Notes: a model not told the origin generated them from the letters alone. Counted from the stretch's first letter, positions 1-7,272 are shown. The stretch is 15,574 nt of DNA from JABEVB01 sp049965775 (GCA_049965775.1 JBMFVX010000067.1:1-15574); one strand, 5' to 3'. Numbers and translations are program-made.

Positions 1-85
1 GCAGGTTCACCTGATGACAGTTCAGCTGCGGGCCAATTGTCTTTGTTTTTCTCGCTCAATACTCTCCGCGCCTGACCTTACTCAC

Positions 86-808
86 TTACGCCGCCAGTTT
101 AAGGCGGTTGTGCAGCGCCACAACGTTGGCCAGCGACAGCAGGTGCGCGTAGATTGAGCCTAGCATGCCGTTTTTCAGCATCGCCGCCGCGTCGGCTTCG
201 GATAGTAAGCGGAGTTTTTCTTCGTCCACCGTCCAAAAGCCTGTTAGATTAAATGTTTTGCCGGATTGATCTTTTATCTGCAGAGATTTGCTTACCAGCA
301 GGTTCAGCCGCCGCAGTTCCTGCATCAGCAGTTGCGTGCGCTGCATTTGGGCCTGGTAATCAGCGAGGAACTTGACGACTTCCTTAAAGTAGGCGGTCTG
401 CTCCCCTTGTTCGGTAAAAAGTGCTTCGCCCTGGTCCTGTTGCAGCAGTGGGCTTTGGGTGTCAATCATCACGGTGAAGTTGTCGGGCTTGGCCTGTCTC
501 AGCACAAACGGGTACCGGCGAATAAACGCCGGAACATAACGCCCCTGCCATTTGCCGTCAGAACCTACAAAAAGATTCTCTCGGTCGCGCACGCCCAAAA
601 GAGCCGCGGGCATGAGAGTTTCGATGCTTGGCCCGGCAAAGACAATCGGATACTCAAGCGCCGCCGGCCCAAACTCAACGACCGCCAGCGGTACCGAGTT
701 GGTGGTCTTGGCAAACGCCAAACTTGCCGCCTGGGTGTTTATTTTGAGATGCCGATGCTTCTGCGAATCCAGCGGTTCGGGTTTGTTGTAAAACAGCACT
801 TGTGTCAT
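86..808 (-). CDS. SapC family protein
   Basis: A 240-residue protein matching the SapC family, named after a Campylobacter surface-layer locus but of unknown biochemical role. The family signature is visible: YPIVF at residues 53-57 and the stretch GRYVPAFIRRYPFVL at 89-103, with conserved aromatic and basic residues. There is no signal peptide and no membrane segment, so it is probably cytoplasmic. I chose the ATG at 808 over the in-frame ATG at 820, because GAGGA lies five bases before 808 whereas nothing like a ribosome site precedes 820. It lies 187 bases downstream of the NRAMP gene on the same strand but has its own strong promoter (885-913), so it is probably transcribed separately. 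It is alone here, without the TonB-receptor or tryptophan-halogenase genes that I recall often accompanying sapC in Proteobacteria. The family assignment is firm; the function is not known. Confidence 0.88.
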   Translation of the reverse strand: MTQVLFYNKPEPLDSQKHRHLKINTQAASLAFAKTTNSVPLAVVEFGPAALEYPIVFAGPSIETLMPAALLGVRDRENLFVGSDGKWQGRYVPAFIRRYPFVLRQAKPDNFTVMIDTQSPLLQQDQGEALFTEQGEQTAYFKEVVKFLADYQAQMQRTQLLMQELRRLNLLVSKSLQIKDQSGKTFNLTGFWTVDEEKLRLLSEADAAAMLKNGMLGSIYAHLLSLANVVALHNRLKLAA

Positions 809-884
809 GTTGTTCCTCATAGGGTCAGACTATCAGGCCGATGCCTGTAAATATGTTTTGCATGCCGCAAGTTCACCACAATAG

Positions 885-913
885 ATTATGCTTGCAGGCT
901 GGGAGCGAGTCAA
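885..913 (-). promoter_or_regulatory. Sigma-70-type promoter of the sapC gene
   Basis: Reading the minus strand, TTGACT (complement of 908-913) is followed by a 17-base spacer and CATAAT (complement of 885-890). Each hexamer matches the consensus at five of six positions. The predicted transcript starts near 878, giving a leader of about 70 bases before the ATG at 808. That leader contains a small perfect hairpin, CAGGC-CGAT-GCCTG, at 834-847. Confidence 0.6.
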
Positions 914-995
914 TCTAAAAATGTGCGAAAAGCAATTGCCGCAAAATCCCACGGCCTGTCGTCCGGTAAAATCTCGGCCCCTCGCTCAGCCGTGC

Positions 996-2360
996 CTAAA
1001 AAATATGTTTGGCCCAATGTAAAATGCCGTGCGTCAGCGAGGTGGGCAGGCCGGCAATAGCCGTATACACGCCCACGAGTGATGTTGCCGCCACCGTTGC
1101 CACAACCAACCATAAATACCAGCCGCGCATCTTCCATTTTTCCGGCAATGCACTAATCGCCAGGGCCAGCAACAGGCCCAGCACAATGGGCAGCAGCAGT
1201 GCATTCATCACTTCAACGCCGATGGTTAAGCGCACCAGATTTATGCCTGAAAGCACAATGCCGGCTCCGGCCAGCAGGCACACCACGTAAACGCCGTAAA
1301 ACCAGGGCGCTTCAAATGGATGCAGCGCCAGCGAATGTTTATAGCCGGTGACCTCGCCTAAACCCCAGGCCGCCGTCAGCGATACCACAATGGTCGCCAC
1401 CAGAGCCGCGCCAAGCATGCCCAGGGCAAAGAGCAACTTACCCCAGAACTCGCCAAGGCCCGGCGTGATGGCGGTCGCAATTTGTTGTACGGTGTTAAGC
1501 GAGGCATGCGGGTTGGCCTTGCCAATGGTTGACGCGGCAAGAATGAGCACCGCCCCCATGATGCACTGCGTAATCACCGCGCCGATGGCCGTGTCCAGCC
1601 GCGCGGGCCGCAGGTGCTGCATGCCAAGGCCCTTATCCACCACGGCCGACTGCTGATAAAATACCATCCACGGCATGATGACGGCACCAACATTGCTCGC
1701 CAGCAGAAATAAATAATTATTGTCGTGCCAGGGCTGTTGGCGCACGCCGGCGAGAATTTCGCCGCCGGAAGGGTGCGCCTTGATGGCCGCAAACACAAAA
1801 GCCAATTCAAAAAGGCCGATCAAAATCGCTACAATTTCCACCTGCCGATATGTGCCCGTGGCCGCCACAACAATCAGCAGCAGTACCGCACTCCACACGC
1901 TCGCCCATGCCGGCACGCCGAACAAAAGCCCCACGCCCGCAATGCCCGCAAATTCAGTGAGCAGCGCCCCGACGCACGAGATAAGAAGCGTCCCCACGCT
2001 GAGCCACGCCCAAAAACGCCCGAAACGTTCACGTATAAGCTCGCCATGCCCTTTTTGTGTGGCCAACCCCAGGCGTACCGTAAGTTCCTGCACCAGATAC
2101 AACACCGGAATCAGTATCAACTGCAGCGGCAACAAGCTGTAACCAAATTGAGCGCCGCTTTGCGCCGCCGTGATGGCGCTGCCCGCGTCGGTGTCGGCCA
2201 GCATCACCACCAGCCCCGGCCCCGCCACCAAAAGCAGAAGTTTAAGCGAACGCATCAGGCCGCCGGAGAGGCGTGTTTGGCCGCGGCTCGCAGCGTCACG
2301 GGTTGGAGGGCTTGGCGCACTCGACGACACGGGCGGGTTACTCCATAAGGGCGAGTTCAT
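996..2360 (-). CDS. NRAMP/SLC11-family divalent metal transporter, atypical metal site
   Basis: A polytopic inner-membrane protein (454 residues from this start, about 11 hydrophobic segments) of the NRAMP/SLC11 family, which moves divalent metals, usually Mn2+ or Fe2+, with protons. The first helix carries GPGLVVMLADTDAGS at residues 47-61, where canonical NRAMPs have D-P-G-N: D58 is kept but the Asn position is Ser. The sixth helix reads GAVIMPWMVFYQQS (225-238), keeping the A226-x-x-M229 metal-ligand pattern but replacing the usual M-P-H-N. This resembles the NRAMP-related branch that includes Mg2+ transporters, so the substrate is uncertain. The ATG at 2360 overlaps the upstream FTR1 gene by 23 bases, suggesting translational coupling. 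An alternative ATG at 2255 starts just before the first helix and removes a Pro/Ser-rich 35-residue tail. Neither has a strong ribosome site. Confidence 0.85.
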   Translation of the reverse strand: MNSPLWSNPPVSSSAPSPPTRDAASRGQTRLSGGLMRSLKLLLLVAGPGLVVMLADTDAGSAITAAQSGAQFGYSLLPLQLILIPVLYLVQELTVRLGLATQKGHGELIRERFGRFWAWLSVGTLLISCVGALLTEFAGIAGVGLLFGVPAWASVWSAVLLLIVVAATGTYRQVEIVAILIGLFELAFVFAAIKAHPSGGEILAGVRQQPWHDNNYLFLLASNVGAVIMPWMVFYQQSAVVDKGLGMQHLRPARLDTAIGAVITQCIMGAVLILAASTIGKANPHASLNTVQQIATAITPGLGEFWGKLLFALGMLGAALVATIVVSLTAAWGLGEVTGYKHSLALHPFEAPWFYGVYVVCLLAGAGIVLSGINLVRLTIGVEVMNALLLPIVLGLLLALAISALPEKWKMRGWYLWLVVATVAATSLVGVYTAIAGLPTSLTHGILHWAKHIF

Positions 2361-3378
2361 CCGTCTGCCGCACCGAGCGACTGCGTCTGAAATGCCGTGC
2401 GACAAAATACGAGCCAATCACAAATACTGCCGCAAAGAGTTGTGACGCCAAGCTCTCAACACTCGGATAAATGGCAAACCACAGGTTAAGCCAGTCGGGC
2501 ATTTTCCAGCTCAATGTGGTGGTTGAAATCCAGTGGGCCTGCTGCATTTCCTGCACGCTTTCGCCAACCATCACAATCAGCACGCAGCCGAGCATCAGGC
2601 CCGTAAGTATCAGCATCTTACGGTAGGGAAGCTTATAGTGCGCCACAAACGTAAGCAGCGCCATGATACCGGTAAGCGCCAGGCCAATCAGCGCGCCCTC
2701 AAGCACCACGCCGGTGCCTGCCTTGAGCCGCAGGCTCTGCAGAAACAGCACGACCTCAAAACCCTCTCGATACACGCTCGTAAAACCCACCACCAGCAGT
2801 CCCCGGAAGATCGCCGCCTCCCCACGCTGCGGGTTGGAGGTCAAGTCATTTTTGCGGCGGTTGTGATGAATAATCCAGCCGGCCCAGTAAATCTTATGAA
2901 AAAACCAGTTCATAATCACCAGCAGGACCAGCACCGCCAGCAGGCCCGTCGCCGCCTGCAGCGCCAGTTCGGGTGCGTTGACATCCGACAAAATGCCCAC
3001 CGCCACAAACCAGGTTACGATCGTCGCCCCAAAAGACAGTGCCGAGCCAAGCGCCACCGGCTTTAAGTACCCCTGGTCGGTTCGCGCGAGGCTCGCAGTC
3101 AACGCCGCCAGCACCAGAATTGCCTCAAGGCCTTCACGAAACACCAGGATGCCTGTATCTAAAACAACCGCCGAACGGCTGATGTTGACGGCACCCGGGT
3201 CAGGGTTGCCTTTGGCCGTAAGCCCCTGCCATACCAATACACCAACGACGACCCCAAGCATGGCCAACAAAACCAGCCCCCGCCAAAACCGAAACCGCGC
3301 CGCCGCCAAGGGTGGGCGAATGATGGCACTCCAACCGAGGGATGTCGCGGAGTTTGCCGAAGTGGGCTGTGAGTTCAT
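2338..3378 (-). CDS. FTR1/EfeU-type iron permease
   Basis: A 346-residue inner-membrane permease of the FTR1/OFeT family, which imports iron. The two diagnostic R-E-G-x-E motifs are present in hydrophobic helices: REGLE at 81-85 and REGFE at 204-208. A third acidic helix motif, GESVQE, lies at 272-277. The N-terminus is a cytosolic tail followed by a hydrophobic segment at about 33-51, before the first motif-bearing helix. The ATG at 3378 is preceded by GGAG with an eight-base gap, a good ribosome site. It is the first gene of a minus-strand operon, overlapping the NRAMP gene by 23 bases. No EfeO (cupredoxin/M75) or EfeB (peroxidase) partner is visible, so this is an FTR1 without the usual Efe companions. 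The promoter carries two Fur-like palindromes, which fits iron repression. Confidence 0.93.
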   Translation of the reverse strand: MNSQPTSANSATSLGWSAIIRPPLAAARFRFWRGLVLLAMLGVVVGVLVWQGLTAKGNPDPGAVNISRSAVVLDTGILVFREGLEAILVLAALTASLARTDQGYLKPVALGSALSFGATIVTWFVAVGILSDVNAPELALQAATGLLAVLVLLVIMNWFFHKIYWAGWIIHHNRRKNDLTSNPQRGEAAIFRGLLVVGFTSVYREGFEVVLFLQSLRLKAGTGVVLEGALIGLALTGIMALLTFVAHYKLPYRKMLILTGLMLGCVLIVMVGESVQEMQQAHWISTTTLSWKMPDWLNLWFAIYPSVESLASQLFAAVFVIGSYFVARHFRRSRSVRQTDELALME

Positions 3379-3431
3379 CGGTGGCGCTCCATTATGACGA
3401 CGCTTGGGCGGCAGCTTGCCGGACGACTAGT

Positions 3432-3446
3432 TGAGACTTAGTCTCA
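3432..3446. promoter_or_regulatory. Fur-like operator, downstream copy
   Basis: TGAGACTTAGTCTCA is a perfect 7-1-7 inverted repeat. It agrees with the classical Fur box core TGATAATNATTATCA at 10 of 14 defined positions. It lies just past the predicted transcription start of the FTR1 operon, where a bound repressor would block clearance. Identification with Fur is inference from shape and gene context; another iron or manganese regulator could use it. Confidence 0.6.
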
Positions 3447-3462
3447 TGTAGTGAGCAATTGC

Positions 3463-3491
3463 AAGTTAGCATGGTTGAGACTTAGTGTCAA
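3463..3491 (-). promoter_or_regulatory. Promoter of the FTR1-NRAMP operon
   Basis: On the minus strand a perfect -35, TTGACA (complement of 3486-3491), is followed by 17 bases and TAACTT (complement of 3463-3468), a poor -10 keeping the first, second and last consensus bases. Transcription would begin near 3456, about 78 bases before the permease ATG. The -35 is embedded in the Fur-like palindrome. Confidence 0.5.
3476..3490. promoter_or_regulatory. Fur-like operator, promoter-overlapping copy
   Basis: TGAGACTTAGTGTCA repeats the neighbouring 15-base palindrome with one changed base, 44 bases away (about four helical turns). It also matches the Fur core at 10 of 14 positions. It covers most of the -35 hexamer and part of the spacer of the FTR1 promoter, a standard repressing position. 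Confidence 0.6.
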
Positions 3492-3747
3492 CAAAGACGC
3501 CAATCGCACAGCCGCTCGCGCTGATTCATCCCCACCTCATAGTGTTTCACGGCGGCCCCATTTGGCGCGAGTTGCGGCAGTTGCGGCAGTTCCGGCGTAC
3601 TCGCCAGCCAAGCCATCACAATATATGCTTGGCGCTTCGAGCCTGCGCGGTCGCGTTGTAGTAAACGATGATCTCATATCTGACTTCGACTTGGCCATAG
3701 GCACGCCTTGATTACTTTTTATCCGGCCCAGCGTTACCATACCAACC

Positions 3748-5274
3748 ATGATCGCTCTCGCGATTAATTCGCCCGCCTTGACCTCGCTTTCACCGGCACT
3801 CATCGAGCCGGCGCGAACCGCAGCCTTGCTGCTGCTTTTTGGCGTCCTCGGCCTTATTGCCGTAGCCTCCAGCCGCACCGCCGACCGCCTCGGCGTACCT
3901 GCCGTGCTGGTGCTGCTGATTCTCGGCATGCTCGCCGGGCGAGAGGGCTTTGGCGGCGTCGCTTTTAACGATTATCACTTCGCGTTTCGCCTCGGCACGG
4001 TGGCGCTAATCTTAATTCTATTTGAGGGCGGCTTTAACACTTCCCCCGGCACGCTGCGCAGCAGCCTCGCCCCAGCCGCTCTATTGGCCACCGTCGGCGT
4101 CGCGCTTACCGCCGGCATTGTCGCCGCGCTGGCCCACCTATTCGGCTTGGACTTAAGCGAATCGCTCCTCATCGGCGCTGTGGTTTCTTCCACCGATACC
4201 GCGGCCGTCTTTGCTGTGCTCCGCGGCGGAAGCCTGCGCCTTGAGCCGCGCATGAGCCGCCTTATTGAACTCGAATCGTGCCTTAACGACCCCATGGCGG
4301 TTATTCTTACCACGTCAGTGGTTGCCGTGCTCGAACATCATCATCCCATCTGGTGGAAACTATTTGCCGATGTCCCGTTGCAGCTTTTAATCGGCAGCGT
4401 CGTCGGAGCCGCCCTGGGCGTTGCGGCGCGCACCGCGTTACGCCGCCTGCGGCTTGCTTCCACTGGTTTACTCCCGGCATTCACGCTGGCCGCCGCCTTT
4501 GCTTCGTTCGGGGCTGCCACGCTTGCCGGCGGCAGCGGCTTTTTGGCCGTTTACATGACCGGCCTGATGATGGATGCGCAATCGCTGCCGTTCAAAAACG
4601 GCTTGGCCCGCGTACACGCCGCTCTCGGCTGGCTCGGGCAAATCGGTATGTTTTTAATGCTGGGCCTTATGGTCCGCCCAAGCGAACTCCTGCAGGTCGC
4701 CGGCATCGGCGTCGCGCTGGCGGTGCTGCTGGCCGTTGCGGCACGGCCCCTGGCGGTTGCCGCCTGCCTGCTGCCTCTCGGTTACTCAACGAAAGAAACC
4801 ACCTTTATCGGCTGGGTTGGCTTGCGCGGCGCGGTACCTGTTATTCTCGCAACGTTTCCCGTGATGGCGCATCTGCCCGGTGCGCAGCGCATCTTCAACA
4901 TTGTGTTTTTTGTGGTGGTGGTCAACACCCTGTTCCCGGGGGCAACCATCCGCTGGGTTACGCGCCGCATGGGATTTGTCGCCGACGAAAAACCCGCACC
5001 CGATGCCGTCCTCGAAATTAATTCGCCGCGGCCGCTCTCGGGCGAAGTAAAATCTTTCCTGATTGAACCCTCGGTCGCCGTATGCGGCGCCCGCCTCCGC
5101 GACATCGAGTTTCCGCAGGCTGCCGCCGTCATGCTCATTGTGCGTAACGACGACCTGCTCGCCCCGCGCGGCGAAACGGTATTTCAGCCGGGCGACCATG
5201 TTTATGTATTCTTTAACCGCAGCGATCAGCCTATGATGGACCTGCTCTTTGGACGTTCCGAAGATACCGGCTGA
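3748..5274 (+). CDS. CPA1-family K+(Na+)/H+ antiporter with TrkA-C domain
   Basis: A 508-residue inner-membrane antiporter exchanging K+ or Na+ for protons, of the CPA1 type (NhaP2/CvrA-like). About twelve hydrophobic helices span residues 23-405. The two family motifs are present: SSTDTAAVF, with T149-D150 in the fifth helix region, and ESCLNDPMAV, with N180-D181, the usual ion-binding pair. The last 85 residues (about 425-505) form a soluble TrkA-C/RCK-C domain (for example AAAVMLIVRNDDLLAPRGE and FQPGDHVYVFF), which in related proteins senses nucleotides or ions and gates the pore. The ATG at 3748 has no Shine-Dalgarno sequence, but the frame fits the first helix. It is transcribed away from the iron operon. 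The split between K+ and Na+ cannot be decided from sequence. NhaP2 is the closest described relative, from memory. Confidence 0.93.
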   Translation: MIALAINSPALTSLSPALIEPARTAALLLLFGVLGLIAVASSRTADRLGVPAVLVLLILGMLAGREGFGGVAFNDYHFAFRLGTVALILILFEGGFNTSPGTLRSSLAPAALLATVGVALTAGIVAALAHLFGLDLSESLLIGAVVSSTDTAAVFAVLRGGSLRLEPRMSRLIELESCLNDPMAVILTTSVVAVLEHHHPIWWKLFADVPLQLLIGSVVGAALGVAARTALRRLRLASTGLLPAFTLAAAFASFGAATLAGGSGFLAVYMTGLMMDAQSLPFKNGLARVHAALGWLGQIGMFLMLGLMVRPSELLQVAGIGVALAVLLAVAARPLAVAACLLPLGYSTKETTFIGWVGLRGAVPVILATFPVMAHLPGAQRIFNIVFFVVVVNTLFPGATIRWVTRRMGFVADEKPAPDAVLEINSPRPLSGEVKSFLIEPSVAVCGARLRDIEFPQAAAVMLIVRNDDLLAPRGETVFQPGDHVYVFFNRSDQPMMDLLFGRSEDTG

Positions 5275-5281
5275 TTCATCC

Positions 5282-5300
5282 ACGGCCGCAGCCCGGCCGT
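5282..5300 (+). repeat. GC-rich hairpin after the antiporter gene
   Basis: ACGGCCG-CAGCC-CGGCCGT is a perfect seven-base-pair stem with a five-base loop, eight bases past the antiporter stop. No T-run follows, so it is not a classical intrinsic terminator. It could stabilise a 3' end or weaken read-through into msrA. Confidence 0.35.
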
Positions 5301-5364
5301 ACTACCAGAGTCGCCCAGCGGCCTGGTACAAGCCGCGAGCCGCACAACTTAAACGGAGTTTTGC

Positions 5365-5862
5365 ATGAAGACTGAACTTGCAGATTTTGGCGCAGGCTGC
5401 TTTTGGGGCGTGGAGGCTGCCTTTCGGCGCGTGCCCGGCGTTTTGGACGTTGCCGTTGGCTATGAGGGCGGCAGCACCCGAAACCCGACCTACCAAGATG
5501 TTTGCACCGATGAAACCGGCCACGCCGAAGTGGTGCAGGTGCGCTTCGACCCCGCCCGGGTTACTTATGCGCAACTGCTCGAAGTCTTTTTCGAAGGCCA
5601 CGACCCGACAACCATAGACCGCCAGGGACCCGACATCGGCAAACAATACCGCAGCGTGGTGTTTTATCACTCTCAAAGCCAACGCGAGCAGGCCGAAGCC
5701 GAGATTTTACGCCGCAATAACAGCGGCCAGTACGTCGGCCCGATTGTGACGGCGGTCGAGCCGGCCGACACCTTTTACCGCGCAGAAGAATACCATCAGC
5801 GCTACTTTGAAAAAAAGGGCGTGAACTACACTTGCCACATTGGAAATGGCAAGAAGCGGTAA
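5365..5862 (+). CDS. msrA: Peptide-methionine (S)-S-oxide reductase MsrA
   Basis: A 165-residue enzyme that reduces the S-epimer of methionine sulfoxide in oxidised proteins and free methionine, using thioredoxin. The active-site motif GCFWG sits at residues 11-15 with the nucleophile C12 close to the N-terminus, as usual for the short single-domain form. The typical downstream blocks are present: VGYEGGSTRNPTYQDVC, TGHAEVVQV, FFEGHDPTT, QYRSVVFYH and EYHQRYFEKK. There is no signal peptide, so the enzyme is cytoplasmic. The ATG is preceded by GGAG with a six-base gap. C48 and a Cys near residue 158 are candidate resolving cysteines. msrB follows 99 bases later on the same strand, so the two probably act together on both stereoisomers. 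Confidence 0.97.
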   Translation: MKTELADFGAGCFWGVEAAFRRVPGVLDVAVGYEGGSTRNPTYQDVCTDETGHAEVVQVRFDPARVTYAQLLEVFFEGHDPTTIDRQGPDIGKQYRSVVFYHSQSQREQAEAEILRRNNSGQYVGPIVTAVEPADTFYRAEEYHQRYFEKKGVNYTCHIGNGKKR

Positions 5863-5891
5863 CCGCCGCAGCGATAGGCGCTCCGGCCGGT

Positions 5892-5903
5892 GGCAGCGCT
5901 GCC
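5892..5903. repeat. 12-base palindrome in the msrA-msrB gap
   Basis: GGCAGCGCTGCC is a perfect palindrome, and the 13-mer GGCAGCGCTGCCG recurs at 12729-12741 in another intergenic gap. It may belong to a small intergenic repeat family, though a motif this GC-rich could also recur by chance. Confidence 0.35.
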
Positions 5904-5961
5904 GCGACATCGGCCTGCCGCCGTTATTTTATTTTGTTACCTACCACCAAAGGAGCACACT

Positions 5962-6450
5962 GTGTTTAACCCCAAAAGCAATACAACGGCCGGCAACCCT
6001 GCAAACACAAGCTGCGGCATCAATCAGCCCGCAGCCTGCGGGACCGCACATTGGCAAAGCAAAAGCGACGACGAGTGGAAGGCCATCCTCACGCCCGATC
6101 AATACCGCATCGCGCGGCAGGCCGGCACCGAGCAGGCCTTTACCGGCAAATACTGGAACACCAAAACCCCCGGTACCTATTGCTGCGCATGCTGCGGCCA
6201 GGAACTTTTCAGTTCTGATACCAAGTTTGACTCCGGCACTGGCTGGCCCAGCTTTTGGCAGCCCCTGCAGGCTACGGCCGTGCGCGAACATTCCGACACC
6301 TCCTACGGCATGGTTCGTACTGAAGTGCAGTGTGCCCGCTGCGGGGCACACCTCGGTCACGTATTCAGCGACGGCCCAAAGCCCACCGGCCTGCGCTACT
6401 GCATGAACTCGGCATCGCTCGAACTTAAACTGCGCGACCAAGCTACCTGA
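5962..6450 (+). CDS. msrB: Peptide-methionine (R)-S-oxide reductase MsrB
   Basis: A 162-residue enzyme that reduces the R-epimer of protein-bound methionine sulfoxide. I placed the start at the GTG at 5962 because AAAGGAG ends seven bases upstream. A longer frame from 5890 would run through the palindromic spacer. The catalytic cysteine is C147 in RYCMNSASL. Four cysteines form the structural zinc site: C75-x-x-C78 in the run YCCACCG and C124-A-R-C127. Other family blocks are FTGKYW, GTGWPSFW and GAHLGHVFSDGPKPTG. The usual resolving-Cys position before GWPSF is Thr, so recycling may use another cysteine. The domain proper begins near residue 33; the leader before it is low-complexity and carries two extra cysteines (C18, C26). 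It is paired with msrA upstream. Confidence 0.96.
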   Translation: MFNPKSNTTAGNPANTSCGINQPAACGTAHWQSKSDDEWKAILTPDQYRIARQAGTEQAFTGKYWNTKTPGTYCCACCGQELFSSDTKFDSGTGWPSFWQPLQATAVREHSDTSYGMVRTEVQCARCGAHLGHVFSDGPKPTGLRYCMNSASLELKLRDQAT

Positions 6451-6503
6451 CCAGGTAAAGCGCTGCCGCATTGTCTCGACGCCCGATCCGCCGTATCTTT
6501 TCC

Positions 6504-6527
6504 CCCGATTCTGAAATCGGGTATAAT
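6504..6527 (+). promoter_or_regulatory. Promoter and operator-like palindrome of the toxin-antitoxin operon
   Basis: A perfect -10, TATAAT, lies at 6522-6527. Directly upstream is a perfect inverted repeat, CCCGATT-CTGA-AATCGGG (6504-6521), occupying the spacer where an autoregulating antitoxin would sit. A further partial copy, CCCGAT, lies at 6482-6487. No recognisable -35 is present. No T-run follows the hairpin, so it is not read as the msrB terminator. Confidence 0.6.
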
Positions 6528-6569
6528 CCAACTCTCGACAGAAACGCACCGCACATAAGGAGGCCCGCG

Positions 6570-6863
6570 ATGCCCCAACTATTACAGATAGGTTCATTTA
6601 ACGACTTCAGCCGCCAATCCAAACAATATGCAAGGCAGCTGGCAAAAACCGGGCAACCCGCCGTTTTGATGGTGGACGGAAAAACCAAATTAATCATCCA
6701 AGACGCGGCGGCATATCAGAGGCTCATCCGCCGGGCGCGCCTGGTTCAATCGGCTGCTGTTCTCAAGAGAAGGCTTCGCGCCTCGCGCGGCTCTAATAGC
6801 ATCTCCTTCGATGATTGGAACAACGCGATGCGACTCAAATACCGTATTGGCACCCCCAAATGA
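6570..6863 (+). CDS. Type II antitoxin, Phd/YefM family
   Basis: A 97-residue antitoxin that should bind its own promoter through the N-terminal Phd/YefM fold and neutralise the downstream toxin through its C-terminal tail. The N-terminal block ARQLAKTGQPAVLMVDGK followed by LIIQDAAAYQRLI (residues 21-53) is the typical Phd/YefM strand-helix arrangement. The C-terminal third is basic and then carries SISFDDWNNAMR, a plausible toxin-binding segment. The ATG at 6570 has an excellent ribosome site, AAGGAGG, six bases upstream. Its last codons overlap the toxin start in an ATGA junction. Initiation further upstream is unlikely, because the frame there runs through the promoter. Confidence 0.87.
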   Translation: MPQLLQIGSFNDFSRQSKQYARQLAKTGQPAVLMVDGKTKLIIQDAAAYQRLIRRARLVQSAAVLKRRLRASRGSNSISFDDWNNAMRLKYRIGTPK

Positions 6864-7177
6864 AGTACAAGTTGGTGCTGCATCCCGCCGCGGCTAGAGA
6901 GCTTGAAGAGGCCTACCGCTGGATCGCCGTGGAATCAAAGCCAAAGGCAGACCAGTGGTACAATAACCTCATCAAAAAGCTCGATATGCTCACGCATATT
7001 CCAAACCGCTGCCCACCCGCACCCGAGCGAAGGTTTTCCGATGAGCCTTTTCGCCAGCTCATCTACGGAAAATACCGTATTATTTTTCTCGTGGATGAGC
7101 GGTGCGTCCGAATACTTCACATCCGACACGGATCAATGCGCACCTTGGGCGACCCCGATATTACAGAAATCGGCTAA
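6860..7177 (+). CDS. Type II toxin, ParE/RelE superfamily
   Basis: A 105-residue protein of the ParE/RelE superfamily, whose members either poison DNA gyrase (ParE) or cleave ribosome-bound mRNA (RelE). Visible hallmarks are LVLHPAAARELEEAYRWIA near the N-terminus and the C-terminal strand block FRQLIYGKYRIIFLVDE then VRILHIRHGSMR (residues about 64-94), matching the plasmid-stabilisation type. The protein appears full length. The ATG overlaps the antitoxin stop by four bases (ATGA), so translation is coupled. Which target it attacks cannot be decided from sequence, though the layout favours the ParE-like group. Confidence 0.87.
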   Translation: MKYKLVLHPAAARELEEAYRWIAVESKPKADQWYNNLIKKLDMLTHIPNRCPPAPERRFSDEPFRQLIYGKYRIIFLVDERCVRILHIRHGSMRTLGDPDITEIG

Positions 7178-7272
7178 CGCTCGGGCCGCCCCCGGATCGT
7201 ATCACTTTAGTGCTTGCATGACCCCAGCCGATAAAATCATAATAGGTGAGGCGGCTATTCGGAGTATGTGCG

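Larger units (their letters stand above)
3379..3747. other. Divergent intergenic region between the iron operon and the antiporter
   Basis: This gap holds the left-facing promoter and two operators of the FTR1 operon (3432-3491), described separately. A threefold direct repeat of a nine-base unit (agttgcggc, agttgcggc, agttccggc) lies at 3570-3596. Toward the antiporter there is no convincing promoter or ribosome site: the bases just before its ATG are TTACCATACCAACC, with no purine-rich stretch. TACCAT ends eight bases before the ATG and could be a -10 for a near-leaderless message, but I see no matching -35. Short open frames here look like chance. Confidence 0.5.

Noticed and set aside
2533..3066. 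177-codon plus-strand frame within the FTR1 region
   Set aside because: It is antisense to the permease, His/Gln/Arg-rich as expected for a shadow, and has no ribosome site.
3570..3596. Start of a CRISPR-like or iteron array (three 9-base repeats)
   Set aside because: Only three short contiguous copies without spacers; more likely a slippage-generated microrepeat.
5282..5300. Intrinsic terminator after the antiporter
   Set aside because: The stem is strong but no T-run follows, so it is listed only as a hairpin.
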